Shown here: in pieces, positions 51,838 through 60,668 of the stretch
How the letters are laid out: every line of letters begins with the position of its first letter
How positions within the stretch are numbered: the stretch's first letter is position 1
From: Brevibacterium limosum
GTDB lineage: Bacteria; Actinomycetota; Actinomycetes; Actinomycetales; Brevibacteriaceae
Reading direction: 5' to 3'
Assembly (NCBI RefSeq): GCF_011617705.1
Contig: NZ_CP050154.1
Coordinates: 3,596,001 to 3,660,000 of the forward strand
DNA: 64,000 nt
Translations under genes and position numbers: made by a program
The notes under the pieces: model-generated
The model's input: only the letters and a program-made list of their open reading frames with translations
Told to the model about the DNA's origin: nothing
The model's database searches: none

Positions 51838-51935
51838 TGCTGATTCGTCCTGTTGCTGGTCGGCCACACCGAGCTCAACCGCCGCAATCGGACCCTGCTG
51901 ACGCATGAGATCGACCACGATACGCGTGGGGTGTG
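51838..51935 (+). pseudogene. remnant of the 3' end of a wecC-like gene
   Basis: On the plus strand CTGGTCGGCCACACCGAG and the following bases encode LVGHTELNRRNRTLLTHEID and HDTRGV, then a stop. This corresponds residue by residue to the last 30 residues of WecC at 43.57-43.66 kb (LVDHTEFTRLDQTLL, HDTRGVWN). By hand about four in five bases match over 83 positions, so it is a diverged relative, not a recent copy. No upstream part of the gene can be followed for more than a few codons. Confidence 0.75.
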
Positions 51936-52037
51936 AGGATGGAATGTTGGATTTGAGCGCACTCGGGTTGCGGCCCGTACGACGTCTTCGGCTACTCGGT
52001 CAGGCCGTCGATAAGCAGAGCATCGACTTCTGCCAAT

Positions 52038-52307
52038 CGCCGCCTGCTGGGTGGTAATCTCCTGATCGCGGCGGAGCAGACTTGCCGATTGTCCTTGACG
52101 AAGCCCTTCTGCGGCCCGTTTCAGCACGTCGAACAGTTCTTCCGTCAACTCGACCCTGTCGATCCCGTCAAGTCCGGTCAAGTAGTAACGATCTAAAGCT
52201 CCGTCTTCGCGGCGCTGCTTGTGTGCAAGGAAATCCACGACGGCCGCCAGTTTGCCGGACTCGGCAATGTCCTCGGCCGGCGAGACAACAGCATCCGATT
52301 CGACCAT
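52038..52307 (-). pseudogene. truncated excisionase-family HTH (antitoxin-like) protein
   Basis: From ATG 52307 (AGGAGAGG upstream) 90 residues read as protein: an acidic N-terminus, VVDFLAHKQRREDGALDRYY, VELTEELFDVLKRAAEGLRQ and finally DQEITTQQAA. In related proteins this last piece is the first helix of an excisionase-type HTH and continues DLLGVSRPT. Here the match stops after QQAA and the frame runs on into unrelated sequence to 51741, so the DNA-binding half is lost. Proteins of this type often act as antitoxins, but no toxin gene is present. The break marks the edge of the surface polymer island. Confidence 0.65.
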
Positions 52308-52552
52308 GATCGCCTCTCCTCTACATCTCGTGACGCTATTCACGTGACGAAAGTCGAAACACAATTGCCGGCGTGCAGTTCGTAGGATGTATCGGCAATA
52401 CACGAAGTCACCCAATGAGAGCGAGCTCGTCGGTTCAGCAGAACCCGAAAGCGTAAAGTGGACTCGACGCCTCGACTGCAGAATGAGTACACCTCATTCA
52501 ACCTACTGAGGCCCCTGTCCGCCGCTGCCCACCGAAGTGCTGAGGAGACGAC

Positions 52553-54526
52553 TTGACCGCTGAACCGATCTGGCACCCCGAGTCCGACCAGACCCCGAGA
52601 CCGCAGATCGCCGACTTCACCGAATTTGCCAACCAGCGCACCGGCCAGACGATGACCGACTTTGACGATCTGTGGCAATGGTCGGTGAACGACCTCGACG
52701 GGTTCTGGGGTGCGGTCTGGGACTTCTTCGACGTCATCGCCGACGAGCCCTACACCGAAGTCCTCGCCGATCGGTCTATGCCCGGCGCCGACTGGTTCCC
52801 CGGCACCCGCCTCAACTACGCCGAACACGCCCTGCGGACCGGCCTCGACGACAAGCTCGCCGACGAGCCCGCCATCATCACGATCAAAGAAGCCGGTGAA
52901 CGCACCGAGACCACCTGGCGCGAACTGCGTCGCCAGGTCGGATCCGTCGCCGCCTGGCTGCGCGACCAAGGAGTCGGAGAAGGCGACCGCGTCGTCGGCT
53001 ACCTGCCGGACACCCACCACAGCCTCATCGCCTTCCTCGCCTCGGCCTCAGTCGGTGCTATCTGGTCCGCCTGCGCCCAGGACTACGCCGCCGAAGGCGC
53101 CGCGACGAAACTCGGCCAGCTCGAACCGACCGTGCTCTTCGCCGCCGACGGCTACCTGTGGAACGGTCAGGCCTTCGACCGCCGCGATCAGGTCGCGGAT
53201 CTCGCCAACCGGATGCCGAGCCTGCGGGCCGTGGTCGGGGTGGGCAACCTCGGCGAGGAATTCATCGATGAACAGCGCCAGCTCACGAGCCTCACCACCT
53301 GGGACGATATCGCCTCCGGGGACACTGAGCCCGAGTTCGCGCGCGTCGATTTCGATACCCCGCTGTGGGTGCTGTACTCCTCGGGCACGACGGGGATACC
53401 CAAGGGGATCGTGCACAGCCACGGCGGGGTCGTCATCGATCACCTGCGGCTGCTGGGTCTCCACCTCGACATCCGGCCGGGTGACCGGTTCTTCTGGTAC
53501 ACGAACACGAACTGGATGATGTGGAACCTCGTCGCCTCGGCGCTGGTGGGCGGTGCGACCACGGTGTGCTTCGACGGCAGTCCCCTCTATCCGGGGCCGG
53601 GCCGGCTGTGGGAGATCGCCGCGGACACGAAAGCCAACGTGCTCGGGGTCAGTCCCGGGATCTTCCTCGCCGGGATGAAGGCCGGGCTTGAACCCGGCAA
53701 AGAGTTCGACCTCTCCGCGCTGCGGACGATCGGCGCCACAGGTGCCCCGGTGCCCGCCCACTGCTTCCCGTGGGTGCGCGATGCCGTCGGCGAGCGCGTG
53801 CAACTGGCGTCGACGAGTGGCGGCACGGACGTCGTCAGCGGCTTCGCCGGATCCGCACCGAACTGTCCGATCTGGGCCGGGGAACTCTCACGACCCATCC
53901 TCGGTGTGGCATTGGAGTCCTGGGACGATACTGGTCAGCCGTTGGTCGGCGAGGTCGGGGAGATGGTCATCACCGCACCGATGCCGTCGATGCCGGTGAA
54001 GTTCTGGAACGATCCCGACGGTGAGCGCTACCGCGACACATACTTCTCGATGTTCCCCGGAGTCTGGCGCCACGGCGACTGGATCACCATCACCGACCAC
54101 GGCAGCGTCATCATCTCCGGCCGCTCGGACGCCACCCTCAACCGGCAGGGCGTGCGCCTGGGCAGCGCCGACATCTACGACGTCGTCGACGGCATCCCCG
54201 AGGTGGCCGAATCCCTGGTCATCGGCGCCGAGCAGCCCGACGGCGAGTACTGGATGCCGCTATTCGTGGTGTTGGCATCGGGGGTCTCGCTTGATTCTTC
54301 TTTGCGGGAGCGGATTGCTGGGGAGCTGCGTGAGAAGGCGTCGCCGCGGCATGTGCCTGATGACATCATTGCAGTGCCCGCGATCCCCCACACACGCACG
54401 GGCAAGAAGCTCGAAGTCCCGGTGAAGCGGCTGATTCAGGGCTACGGCCTGGATCGTGTGGCGAATCCGGATGCTGTGGATTCGTTCGAGGCGCTGGCGT
54501 ACTTTGGGCGGTTTGCCGCGGAGTAG
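52553..54526 (+). CDS. acetoacetyl-CoA synthetase (acetoacetate-CoA ligase)
   Basis: 657 residues from TTG 52553 (GAGGAG upstream). It activates acetoacetate with ATP and CoA. Family features: an N-terminal WQWSVNDLDGFWGAVWDFF cap, NYAEHALR, the adenylate-forming P-loop WVLYSSGTTGIPKGIVHSHG (about 280; given here only in part as LYSSGTTGIPKG), TNTNWMMWN, STSGGTDVVSGF, GVWRHGDWITITDHG (A8 region with the ribose-binding Asp) and HTRTGKKLEVPVKRL with the C-terminal catalytic Lys (about 620). Length fits the 650-residue acetoacetyl-CoA ligases better than acetyl-CoA synthetase. A broken, diverged copy of its central part lies 2 kb downstream (56068-56180). Confidence 0.92.
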   Translation: MTAEPIWHPESDQTPRPQIADFTEFANQRTGQTMTDFDDLWQWSVNDLDGFWGAVWDFFDVIADEPYTEVLADRSMPGADWFPGTRLNYAEHALRTGLDDKLADEPAIITIKEAGERTETTWRELRRQVGSVAAWLRDQGVGEGDRVVGYLPDTHHSLIAFLASASVGAIWSACAQDYAAEGAATKLGQLEPTVLFAADGYLWNGQAFDRRDQVADLANRMPSLRAVVGVGNLGEEFIDEQRQLTSLTTWDDIASGDTEPEFARVDFDTPLWVLYSSGTTGIPKGIVHSHGGVVIDHLRLLGLHLDIRPGDRFFWYTNTNWMMWNLVASALVGGATTVCFDGSPLYPGPGRLWEIAADTKANVLGVSPGIFLAGMKAGLEPGKEFDLSALRTIGATGAPVPAHCFPWVRDAVGERVQLASTSGGTDVVSGFAGSAPNCPIWAGELSRPILGVALESWDDTGQPLVGEVGEMVITAPMPSMPVKFWNDPDGERYRDTYFSMFPGVWRHGDWITITDHGSVIISGRSDATLNRQGVRLGSADIYDVVDGIPEVAESLVIGAEQPDGEYWMPLFVVLASGVSLDSSLRERIAGELREKASPRHVPDDIIAVPAIPHTRTGKKLEVPVKRLIQGYGLDRVANPDAVDSFEALAYFGRFAAE

Positions 54527-54661
54527 GTCGACGGCGGGTGGAGAAGGATCGCTTTGAAGGCTGAATAACCGTGCCGAGCTTCACCCCTGCATTGTCTCGA
54601 AAAGGAACACCTGCCTATTTGTGAAGCGGACATGGGCTCGGCCCGGTATTGACGAATACTT

Positions 54662-55909
54662 CTAGGTATTGCCTTCGATGTTCGTGTCCCGAGTCTCCTT
54701 TCCGAAGAAGACGAGGACGGCGATGATGACGGCGACACTGCCGGCTATGACCGACATCGGCAAGGAGAAGTTGCCTCCCAGGTGCTCAGCCCAGCTGGCC
54801 TGCAGAGTGGAGTTCGGGGAAGCGATGACGTTGCCCACCTGGTAGACGAAGCCGGTCAGCATCGCCCGAGCGCCCAGCGGCATGAGCTCGTTGAGGTAAG
54901 CCGGTATGACACCCCAGGCACCTTGGACCATGAACTGGACGATGAACGCGCCGAGGCCGAGCATGACCGCCGTATGACTGTATGCCCACAGAGGAATCGC
55001 AGGAAGGACGAGCAGCGACATAACGATCATGACCCAGCGTCGGCCGAACTTCTGTGACAGCGTTCCCGCAAGGATTCCCCCGAGAATCGCTGCGATGTTG
55101 TAGAAGATGGCGATGAGAGATTCCACTCCGTTGCCGAATCCGTGCTGTTCCTTGAGGAATGTCGGATACATGTCCTGCGTGCCATGGGAGAAGAAGTTGA
55201 ACGCCGCCATGAGGACGATGGCGAAGACGATGATCTTCCACGACTGCTTGAAAGTCTCAAGGTAGCGCGGCTTCGAGTCCTTCGAGGTGCCTCTATCCAG
55301 CCAGACCGGAGACTCTTTGACGAAGATCCACATGTAGACGGCGAGGAGTATCGGCAGCCCTCCGAGCGCGAACAGACCCCGCCAGCCGATCGCCTCGCCG
55401 AGGAGACCGTAGAGAATCGCCGCGATCAGATATCCGGCCGGGTACCCGGCCTGGAAGACACCGGACACCCAACCGCGGGATCGATCCGGCACGGTCTCCA
55501 TCGTCAGTGCCGAGGCCACACCCCAGATTCCACCCATCATGATGCCGTAGAAGATGCGCGTGACGAGGAAGAAGGCAATCGTCGGCGACAGGGCACTGAT
55601 GAGCTCGATGACCGAATACAGCACGATGTTGAGTGCGAGGATGTGCTTGCGCCCGAACTTCTCCGCCAATGCACCGAAGACGATCGCGCCGATGGGCCGG
55701 AGCAGCAGGGTGAGCGTGATGGCCAACGAGGCAGTCGTCACCGTAGACTTCAGGCCGTTGGCAACATCGGTGAGGACGAAGACGAGGATGAAGTAGTCGA
55801 GGCCGTCCAGAGTCCAACTGCCGACACCGGCGAACAGCGCTCGTCGCTGCGGTGCAGTCCACGGAGTGCGATCACGTGACTGAGCCGATGCCGTGTGTTC
55901 CCCTGTCAT
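54662..55909 (-). CDS. MFS transporter, carboxylate-type
   Basis: 415 residues from ATG 55909 (GGAAGGAAG upstream); the longer frame to 56419 covers gene remnants and is not coding. Twelve membrane helices can be counted. Between helices 2 and 3 lies the MFS motif GALAEKFGRKHILALNI, and between helices 8 and 9 its repeat GTLSQKFGRRWVMIV. WTLDGLDYFILVFVLTDV in helix 1 and IFYGIMMGGIWGVAS in helix 4 are typical of the JEN/sialate/aromatic-acid proton symporters. It is convergent with the acetoacetyl-CoA synthetase gene, so it might import a keto acid or other monocarboxylate; this is a guess from context. Confidence 0.88.
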   Translation of the reverse strand: MTGEHTASAQSRDRTPWTAPQRRALFAGVGSWTLDGLDYFILVFVLTDVANGLKSTVTTASLAITLTLLLRPIGAIVFGALAEKFGRKHILALNIVLYSVIELISALSPTIAFFLVTRIFYGIMMGGIWGVASALTMETVPDRSRGWVSGVFQAGYPAGYLIAAILYGLLGEAIGWRGLFALGGLPILLAVYMWIFVKESPVWLDRGTSKDSKPRYLETFKQSWKIIVFAIVLMAAFNFFSHGTQDMYPTFLKEQHGFGNGVESLIAIFYNIAAILGGILAGTLSQKFGRRWVMIVMSLLVLPAIPLWAYSHTAVMLGLGAFIVQFMVQGAWGVIPAYLNELMPLGARAMLTGFVYQVGNVIASPNSTLQASWAEHLGGNFSLPMSVIAGSVAVIIAVLVFFGKETRDTNIEGNT

Positions 55910-56067
55910 GGGTGCCACTTCCTTCCTGAGACGCCAGCGCCGGAACGGGTTCGCGATTCCCACGCTAAACCCGCACACCTGATCACAACAGGGGTAATGG
56001 ACGGCAGCGGTGCCTCGTGCAAAGGCCGACCGGCTCAGCGCTTCCGACAGCGGTTCCCGGAGCGGCA

Positions 56068-56180
56068 CAGCCTTCGACCGCCGCAACCAGGTCGCGAACT
56101 TCGCGTCACGGTTCCCGTCGTTGCCTGCAGGCAGTCGTCGGGATCGGCAACCTCGGTGTCGGTGCCCTCGATGAGAGCCG
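56068..56180 (+). pseudogene. internal remnant of an acetoacetyl-CoA synthetase-like gene
   Basis: The plus strand encodes GTAFDRRNQVANFASRFPSL in one frame, then LQAVVGIGNLGVGALDE in the next. These match GQAFDRRDQVADLANRMPSL and LRAVVGVGNLGEEFIDE, which are consecutive in the intact enzyme encoded at 52553 (about residues 207-245). A frameshift separates the pieces and nothing recognisable flanks them. It is a decayed fragment of a paralogue. Confidence 0.75.
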
Positions 56181-56198
56181 TTCGCGTACGGTGAGGCT

Positions 56199-56327
56199 AT
56201 GGTTGCTTTCTTCACCATCCCGGCGGCGGATATCCTGCTCGAAGAATTCGCCGCGGAGGCGCGGAGTGCAGGCGTCCGCGCGCGGGGACCGGCCATGGTG
56301 GTGCCGACCGGTAAGGGGAGGCAGTAG
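56199..56327 (+). CDS. short open frame of doubtful status
   Basis: 42 codons from ATG 56199 (GTGAGG upstream) giving FFTIPAADILLEEFAAEARS and a Gly/Arg-rich end. The first half is protein-like, but the frame lies between gene remnants and has no recognised family. It may be a gene fragment. Confidence 0.25.
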   Translation: MVAFFTIPAADILLEEFAAEARSAGVRARGPAMVVPTGKGRQ

Positions 56328-56456
56328 TTCCGTCGCCGTTCTCCCCGCCAGTCGGCGGTGACCGAACCTGATAGAGATGGCGTAGAGTCAATACTCCCCA
56401 TGCGGCGCGACCGGAGCATTGGTCACGAGCACGCTGCTGGCGGCTGGCGACGCTGG

Positions 56457-57446
56457 TCAGGGAAGGATGAGTATCCGGCCGCGCACTCCCCCGGCCTCGA
56501 GCATTCGATGAGCTTCGGCCGCCTCGGCGAGGTGGAAACTCGCACCGATCCGGGCCTTCAGACGTCGGGCAGCAAGCATGTGGTTGATCGCCTGGGCCGC
56601 CTCGGCGAGGTCAGAGGCCGAGGCGTTGCTGATCGCGAACCCGAGCACGCTGGCGTCGCGGGTGTAGATCTGGCCGATGGGCACCTTCGGCGAGGACTGC
56701 ATCCCAGCTATGACGACCACCCGCGCGCCGTGGGCGAGGAGGGGAACGGTCTTGTCGAAATCGTCGTCCCCGTTGGGGTCCCACCACACGTCGACACCGT
56801 CCGGGGCGGCACGCCCGACCTGGTCATAGAAGTCAGCGGCATGTTTGTCGATGACGATGTCGGCACCACGCTCGGCCACCCATGCTTCGTCACCGGTCGA
56901 GGCGCCGGCGATGACGCGGGCACCCATCGTCGCGGCGAGCTCGACGATCGCTGTGCCCACTGCCCCGCTGGCCGAGCCGACAACAATGATCTCTCCCGGT
57001 CGCAGCCGGGCCTCTCTGACCAAGCCGATGTGAGCGGTTCCGGCTGAGTGGAGGACAGGGGCAGCCTCGGCGGGGTCGATGCCTTCGGGCAGTCGGTACA
57101 CACGATCGGCAGGGGCGGTGACGAATTCGGCGAACGAACCCTGTCGACTACCGTGGCCGAGACTGTTCGACCACACACGATCGCCGACTCTGAACTCGTC
57201 GATCGCCTCTCCGACGGAGACGACGGTGCCGACGAGGTCGCGGCCGATAACGAACGGGAAGGTCAGTGCAGTGGGGAAGGCGCCGGAGCGGACGAAGAGG
57301 TCGACGTGGTTGACCTCGCTGGCCTCCATCCGTATGAGCACTTCGGTGGCACCCGGTTCAGGCACGGGCAGGTCGCCTACACGGATGTTCCCGACCCCGC
57401 CTGTGGCCTTGATATAGGCGGCTTTCATCTGTTTCGGGCGCGTCAT
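56457..57446 (-). CDS. zinc-free MDR-type NADPH:quinone oxidoreductase
   Basis: 329 residues from ATG 57446, four bases after the amidohydrolase stop. It is a medium-chain reductase of the quinone oxidoreductase branch: N-terminal AAYIKATGGVGNIRVGDLPV and VLIRMEASEVNHVDLFVR without the zinc-binding Cys/His set, FVIGRDLVGTVVSVGEAI, then the nucleotide-binding IIVVGSASGAVGTAIVELA with the A-x-x-G-x-x-G variant typical of these enzymes. DVWWDPNGDDDFDK and HLAEAAEAHRMLEAG follow. It probably reduces a quinone or enone with NADPH. Coupling to the metal-dependent hydrolase suggests a short catabolic pathway for an aromatic or cyclic compound. Confidence 0.9.
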   Translation of the reverse strand: MTRPKQMKAAYIKATGGVGNIRVGDLPVPEPGATEVLIRMEASEVNHVDLFVRSGAFPTALTFPFVIGRDLVGTVVSVGEAIDEFRVGDRVWSNSLGHGSRQGSFAEFVTAPADRVYRLPEGIDPAEAAPVLHSAGTAHIGLVREARLRPGEIIVVGSASGAVGTAIVELAATMGARVIAGASTGDEAWVAERGADIVIDKHAADFYDQVGRAAPDGVDVWWDPNGDDDFDKTVPLLAHGARVVVIAGMQSSPKVPIGQIYTRDASVLGFAISNASASDLAEAAQAINHMLAARRLKARIGASFHLAEAAEAHRMLEAGGVRGRILILP

Positions 57447-57450
57447 GTCC

Positions 57451-58401
57451 TCACCACCGATAGAGTTCGGCGGCGTTGCCGCCGAGGATCGCATCGACGG
57501 CTTTCCCATCGATCGCAGCGTTGCGGACATAGTCGAAGGCGCGCACGTACTTCTCGTTTTGGAAGTAGGGATGGTCGGAGCCTGCCATGACCTTGTCGCG
57601 ACCATAGGCTTCAAGTGCCGAGCGCAGTGCGGGTTCGTAGAAGTTCGCCGCATCGAACCACATCGACCGCAGCGCCGCCTGGGGCGAAGAGGCGAAGGCA
57701 CCCCAGTCCTCAAAATTGTCTTCGAGACGCTGGAACAGGACCGCGAGATCGCCGCCGAGGTGGGCGATGTGGAAGCGGATGCGCGGAAACCTTCGCGGCA
57801 CATCGGCCTTGAGCAGGTGCAGAACTGCTGTGGCGTCCTCGACGGGAGCCCCGTTCACCCACGCCAGGCCGGCGTCGGCAATGAGCGACGAACATGCGGC
57901 CTGACCGGTCGGGTGAATGTTGACAACGGTTTCCTGCAGGTCGAGCTCGGCCCAGATCTCGTCGAGGCCCGGTTCCGACAGCGCAGTGCCGTTGGGGAAC
58001 ACCGTGGGCACCGAGGCCCCGAGGAAACTGGGCACCTCAAGTATCCGACGTATTTCGGCGATCGATTCTGCCACGTGTGGCAGAGGCAGGTGGGCGTAGG
58101 CGAAGAAGCGTCCGGGGTACTCCTCTATCAGCCGTGCATAGATGTCATTGACTGACGCTGCCGCCCCAGCGACCGCCTCGGCGTCGGAACCGAAAGCTCC
58201 TTGTGGCATGACCGACAGAACTTGAGCGTCGACACCGGCCCTGTCCATCCATTCGAGTCTCGCGGTCATGTCGGCTGTGGTCGCATCCGCATGCATCCCG
58301 CGGGCGATCTTCGTGCTCGCCGGGTCGACGCCCAGAGCTTCGATGGCGTCGAGATGTTCACTGGGGTAGACGTGCGCGTGTGTGTCGACGACTCGGACCA
58401 T
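57451..58401 (-). CDS. ACMSD-like amidohydrolase/decarboxylase
   Basis: 316 residues from ATG 58401, fixed by GGGAGGAG seven bases upstream. The start VRVVDTHAHVYPSEHL holds the metal-binding His-x-His, RFFAYAHLPLPHV follows, FHIAHLGGDLAV carries the next metal His (about 215), and VMAGSDHPYF (about 280) holds the final Asp. This arrangement fits the amidohydrolase_2 family, which includes ACMS decarboxylase and gamma-resorcylate decarboxylase, enzymes of aromatic compound breakdown. In-frame sequence upstream of 58401 belongs to a decayed transporter gene and is not part of this protein. It is followed after four bases by the oxidoreductase gene. Confidence 0.88.
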   Translation of the reverse strand: MVRVVDTHAHVYPSEHLDAIEALGVDPASTKIARGMHADATTADMTARLEWMDRAGVDAQVLSVMPQGAFGSDAEAVAGAAASVNDIYARLIEEYPGRFFAYAHLPLPHVAESIAEIRRILEVPSFLGASVPTVFPNGTALSEPGLDEIWAELDLQETVVNIHPTGQAACSSLIADAGLAWVNGAPVEDATAVLHLLKADVPRRFPRIRFHIAHLGGDLAVLFQRLEDNFEDWGAFASSPQAALRSMWFDAANFYEPALRSALEAYGRDKVMAGSDHPYFQNEKYVRAFDYVRNAAIDGKAVDAILGGNAAELYRW

Positions 58402-58429
58402 TCTCTCCTCCCTCATTTCTGCAGGCGGA

Positions 58430-58720
58430 CCTCTCCGTGGGCCAGACCCGCAGACGACCGTGACCAGCCCTCCGATTCCCGCGATGACGTTGATCGCTGC
58501 GAATGCCGCGACCGATGTTGCGGGAGTCCCTGCTCCTGACACTGCCATGATCGACGCGATGGCCGCAATGCCCACGCTGACGATCGAGGTGCCGCACGCA
58601 CGGACCAGAGCATTGACGCCATTCGCCTCACCGATCTGGTGCTCGGCACCGAAGACGAGGGATTCGGCCCCCTCGGCGATGACGTCGACGACATCGTCGA
58701 TAACCGCGTCGCCCAGGCGC
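58430..58720 (-). pseudogene. C-terminal remnant of an MFS drug/solute transporter
   Basis: The minus strand encodes AESLVFGAEHQIGEANGVNA, LVRACGTSIVSVGIAAIAS and, after a short loop, AAINVIAGIGGLVTVV. This is the end of a 14-helix EmrB/QacA-type carrier, where GEAxGxNxLxRxxG before the last helices is a strong signature. The rest of the transporter is missing, and the frame runs on without a stop into the amidohydrolase gene. Sequence upstream is the tail of the YihY-like gene on the same strand. Confidence 0.6.
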
Positions 58721-58734
58721 ACGCCGACCGCGGC

Positions 58735-59460
58735 CTACTCTTGGCTCTGTCCTGCAGTCTTCCGCAGGTTGCGGGCACGCTCGATGTCCTCCTGGCTCTT
58801 CCGCTCCTTCTTGTCGCTGGCCTTGGTGTCGCGCGACGGCAGCTGGAGGTCCTCCTCGGCGGGAAGCCCGGCCTGCAGTTCGCGCCCGCGTTCGAGTTCA
58901 CTGTCGATCTCGGCACCGAATAGTAGGATGACGTTGACGATGTACGTCCACAGCAGTAGGACGATGACCCCGCCGAGGACGCCGTAGGTCTTGTTGTAGT
59001 TGCCGAAGTTCGCGACATAGAAGAAGAAGCCTGCCGAGGCGATGACGATGACGACGATCGCGATGAACGCGCCGAGGCTGATCCAGCGGAACTTCGGCTG
59101 TTGGACGTTCGGGGTCGCGTAGTAGAGGAGAGCGAGGACGAAGACGACGATGAAGGCGAGAACGAACCACTTCGCGATGCTCCACACCATAAGCGCGACC
59201 GAACCCAGGCCGATCGCACTGCCTACAGCCTCGGCGATCGGACCCGAGAGGACGAAGATCACCAGTGCGACCGCCCCGAGGATGAGGATCAGAGCGGTCA
59301 GCAGGTACATCTGGAGGTTGAACTTGATGAATCCGCGTCCTTCGCGGATGTCGTGCAGGATGTTCATCGCCCGGCCGAAAGCCTTGACGTACCCGGAAGC
59401 CGACCACAGGGCGGCGAGCAGACCGATGAGGAGTCCGATGCCCGGTGCCGGGGCTCTCAG
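58735..59460 (-). pseudogene. N-terminally truncated YihY/BrkB-family membrane protein
   Basis: From about 59460 to the stop at 58735 the frame encodes some 240 residues of a YihY family protein: GLLIGLLAALWSASGYVKAF, AMNILHDIREGRGFIKFN, four to five further membrane helices (for example MVWSIAKWFVLAFIVVFVLA), YATPNVQQPKFRWISLGAF, NFGNYNKTYGVLGGVIVLLL, a final LLFGAEIDSELERG motif and a charged tail. The first 80-100 residues of the family are missing. Upstream sequence in the same frame, to 59727, is unrelated and overlaps the OBAP gene. A short functional protein is possible but loss of the 5' end is more likely. Confidence 0.7.
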
Positions 59461-59669
59461 GCCAGCGACCCCTTGTTTCCTGACGTATGCTGGGTCTACT
59501 CCAAAGGTAACGGGGAATTCTCTGACATCGCATGCTCCTCTCGAAGGAAGATTCGGCCTCGCTGCTGCGAATCGTAGAGAAGAAGCTATCACCGGCGTCT
59601 GCCCCGGACAGTGAACAGAGGCCGCTCCGAATGGCTCACACGTTTTCGTCGGTTGTGCCGTTCGGCGTT

Positions 59670-60422
59670 CTACCGTTTGACGCGTGTCTCCTGCAGGGTC
59701 GTCTGCATCGCAGTCCCGCTCTCCCACGAGTTCGCGCCCGGGGCGACCTCCGGCATCGGGATGTCTTCGCGGCGTTCGCGGTTGCGCTGCGTCGAGACCC
59801 CGACTTCGCGGTCGCGCTCCCGGACCAGCTCGTCGCGGGCTTGCCCATCCTCGGTGAAGCCCATCATCAGCTGCGGGGCACCGTAGGGGAAGTCGTGAAC
59901 GTCATACTGCCAGGTGTGGAAGGTCTTGCCGTAGGTCTTCACCAAGTCCTCGAAGTAGGCGTGTTCGGCGATCTCCGGAACGCCAGGGGCGGTGAGGATT
60001 CCGGACTTGATCTCATAATGGTGGCTGTGCCAGAGCTTCTTCTCCTCTTCGGGCAGGGCGCGGAACCGGTCTTCGCTAATGATGTACTCGATGCCGATCA
60101 GACGGGCGTCGTGAGCGTTGCGGTCGAAGATGACGCACTGGTGCAGGTCGTGTTCCAAGTGGATGCAGAAGTGAGCGGCATGGACTTGGCGTCCGGTGTC
60201 ATCGGCATAGATGTGCAGGCCGTCGAGGTAAGTGCTCATCGCCTCCAGCGGATATTTTCGCTGGAGGAACGCGGAGCCCAGGTCCAACACGCGGTGCTTC
60301 CAAGGATGGCCCTTGCTGGTCTTGAGATTGCTGACGGCCCTGCGCCCGGCAAGAGCCGCTGCGACGCCGCCGATGCCGAGAGTCAGTCCGGTAGTGAAGC
60401 TCTTCAAATGTGTCAGTTCCAT
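59670..60422 (-). CDS. OBAP family (oil-body-associated protein-like, DUF1264) protein
   Basis: 250 residues from ATG 60422. After a short hydrophobic N-terminus (FTTGLTLGIGGVAAALAG), which may be a membrane anchor or weak signal, the OBAP domain covers about 55-215: FDRNAHDARLIGIEYIISE, LPEEEKKLWHSHHYEIKSG and FHTWQYDVHDFPYGAPQLMM, all family hallmarks rich in His, Trp and Tyr. The domain is known from plant seed oil bodies and many bacteria, and its activity is unknown. The last 35 residues are variable and charged. The genes downstream are remnants, so it probably stands alone. Confidence 0.85.
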   Translation of the reverse strand: MELTHLKSFTTGLTLGIGGVAAALAGRRAVSNLKTSKGHPWKHRVLDLGSAFLQRKYPLEAMSTYLDGLHIYADDTGRQVHAAHFCIHLEHDLHQCVIFDRNAHDARLIGIEYIISEDRFRALPEEEKKLWHSHHYEIKSGILTAPGVPEIAEHAYFEDLVKTYGKTFHTWQYDVHDFPYGAPQLMMGFTEDGQARDELVRERDREVGVSTQRNRERREDIPMPEVAPGANSWESGTAMQTTLQETRVKR

Positions 60423-60425
60423 AAT

Positions 60426-60620
60426 TCATCGTAAAGCGGATGATGACACGATTGAACCCCCGGCAGAACGGCTGCGGACTATCGCGGGAGCCAGTTCGTC
60501 AAACGACCCCGTCGTGGAACACTCTTCGAACTGCTCGTCCTCCGCCTGGTCAGTGACAGCTTCCCCGGCTTCCGTCTTTTCCTTGTCTTCCCGCGTGTTC
60601 CGATCGTCAGGATGCTCCAC
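60426..60620 (-). CDS. small acidic open frame, possibly frameshifted
   Basis: 64 codons from GTG 60620, three bases before the OBAP start, very acidic (EHPDDRNTREDKEKTEAGEA, EDEQFEECSTTGSFDEL). Upstream, GAGGAGG precedes ATGATGGGAAAGAT. From that ATG a single added base would give MGKDKEAVPDTVEHPDD and join this frame, suggesting the gene starts near 60655 and carries a one-base deletion. No family is recognised. Confidence that it is expressed is low. Confidence 0.35.
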   Translation of the reverse strand: MEHPDDRNTREDKEKTEAGEAVTDQAEDEQFEECSTTGSFDELAPAIVRSRSAGGSIVSSSALR

Positions 60621-60668
60621 GGTGTCCGGAACTGCTTCTTTATCTTTCCCATCATCGACCTCCTCGAA

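Noticed and set aside
54662..56419. 585-codon version of the MFS protein
   Set aside because: The first 170 codons cover gene remnants and are Arg/Ser-rich; a good ribosome site and the normal MFS start are at 55909.
56457..57803. 448-codon version of the quinone oxidoreductase
   Set aside because: The extension lies inside the amidohydrolase gene in another frame; the real start is 57446.
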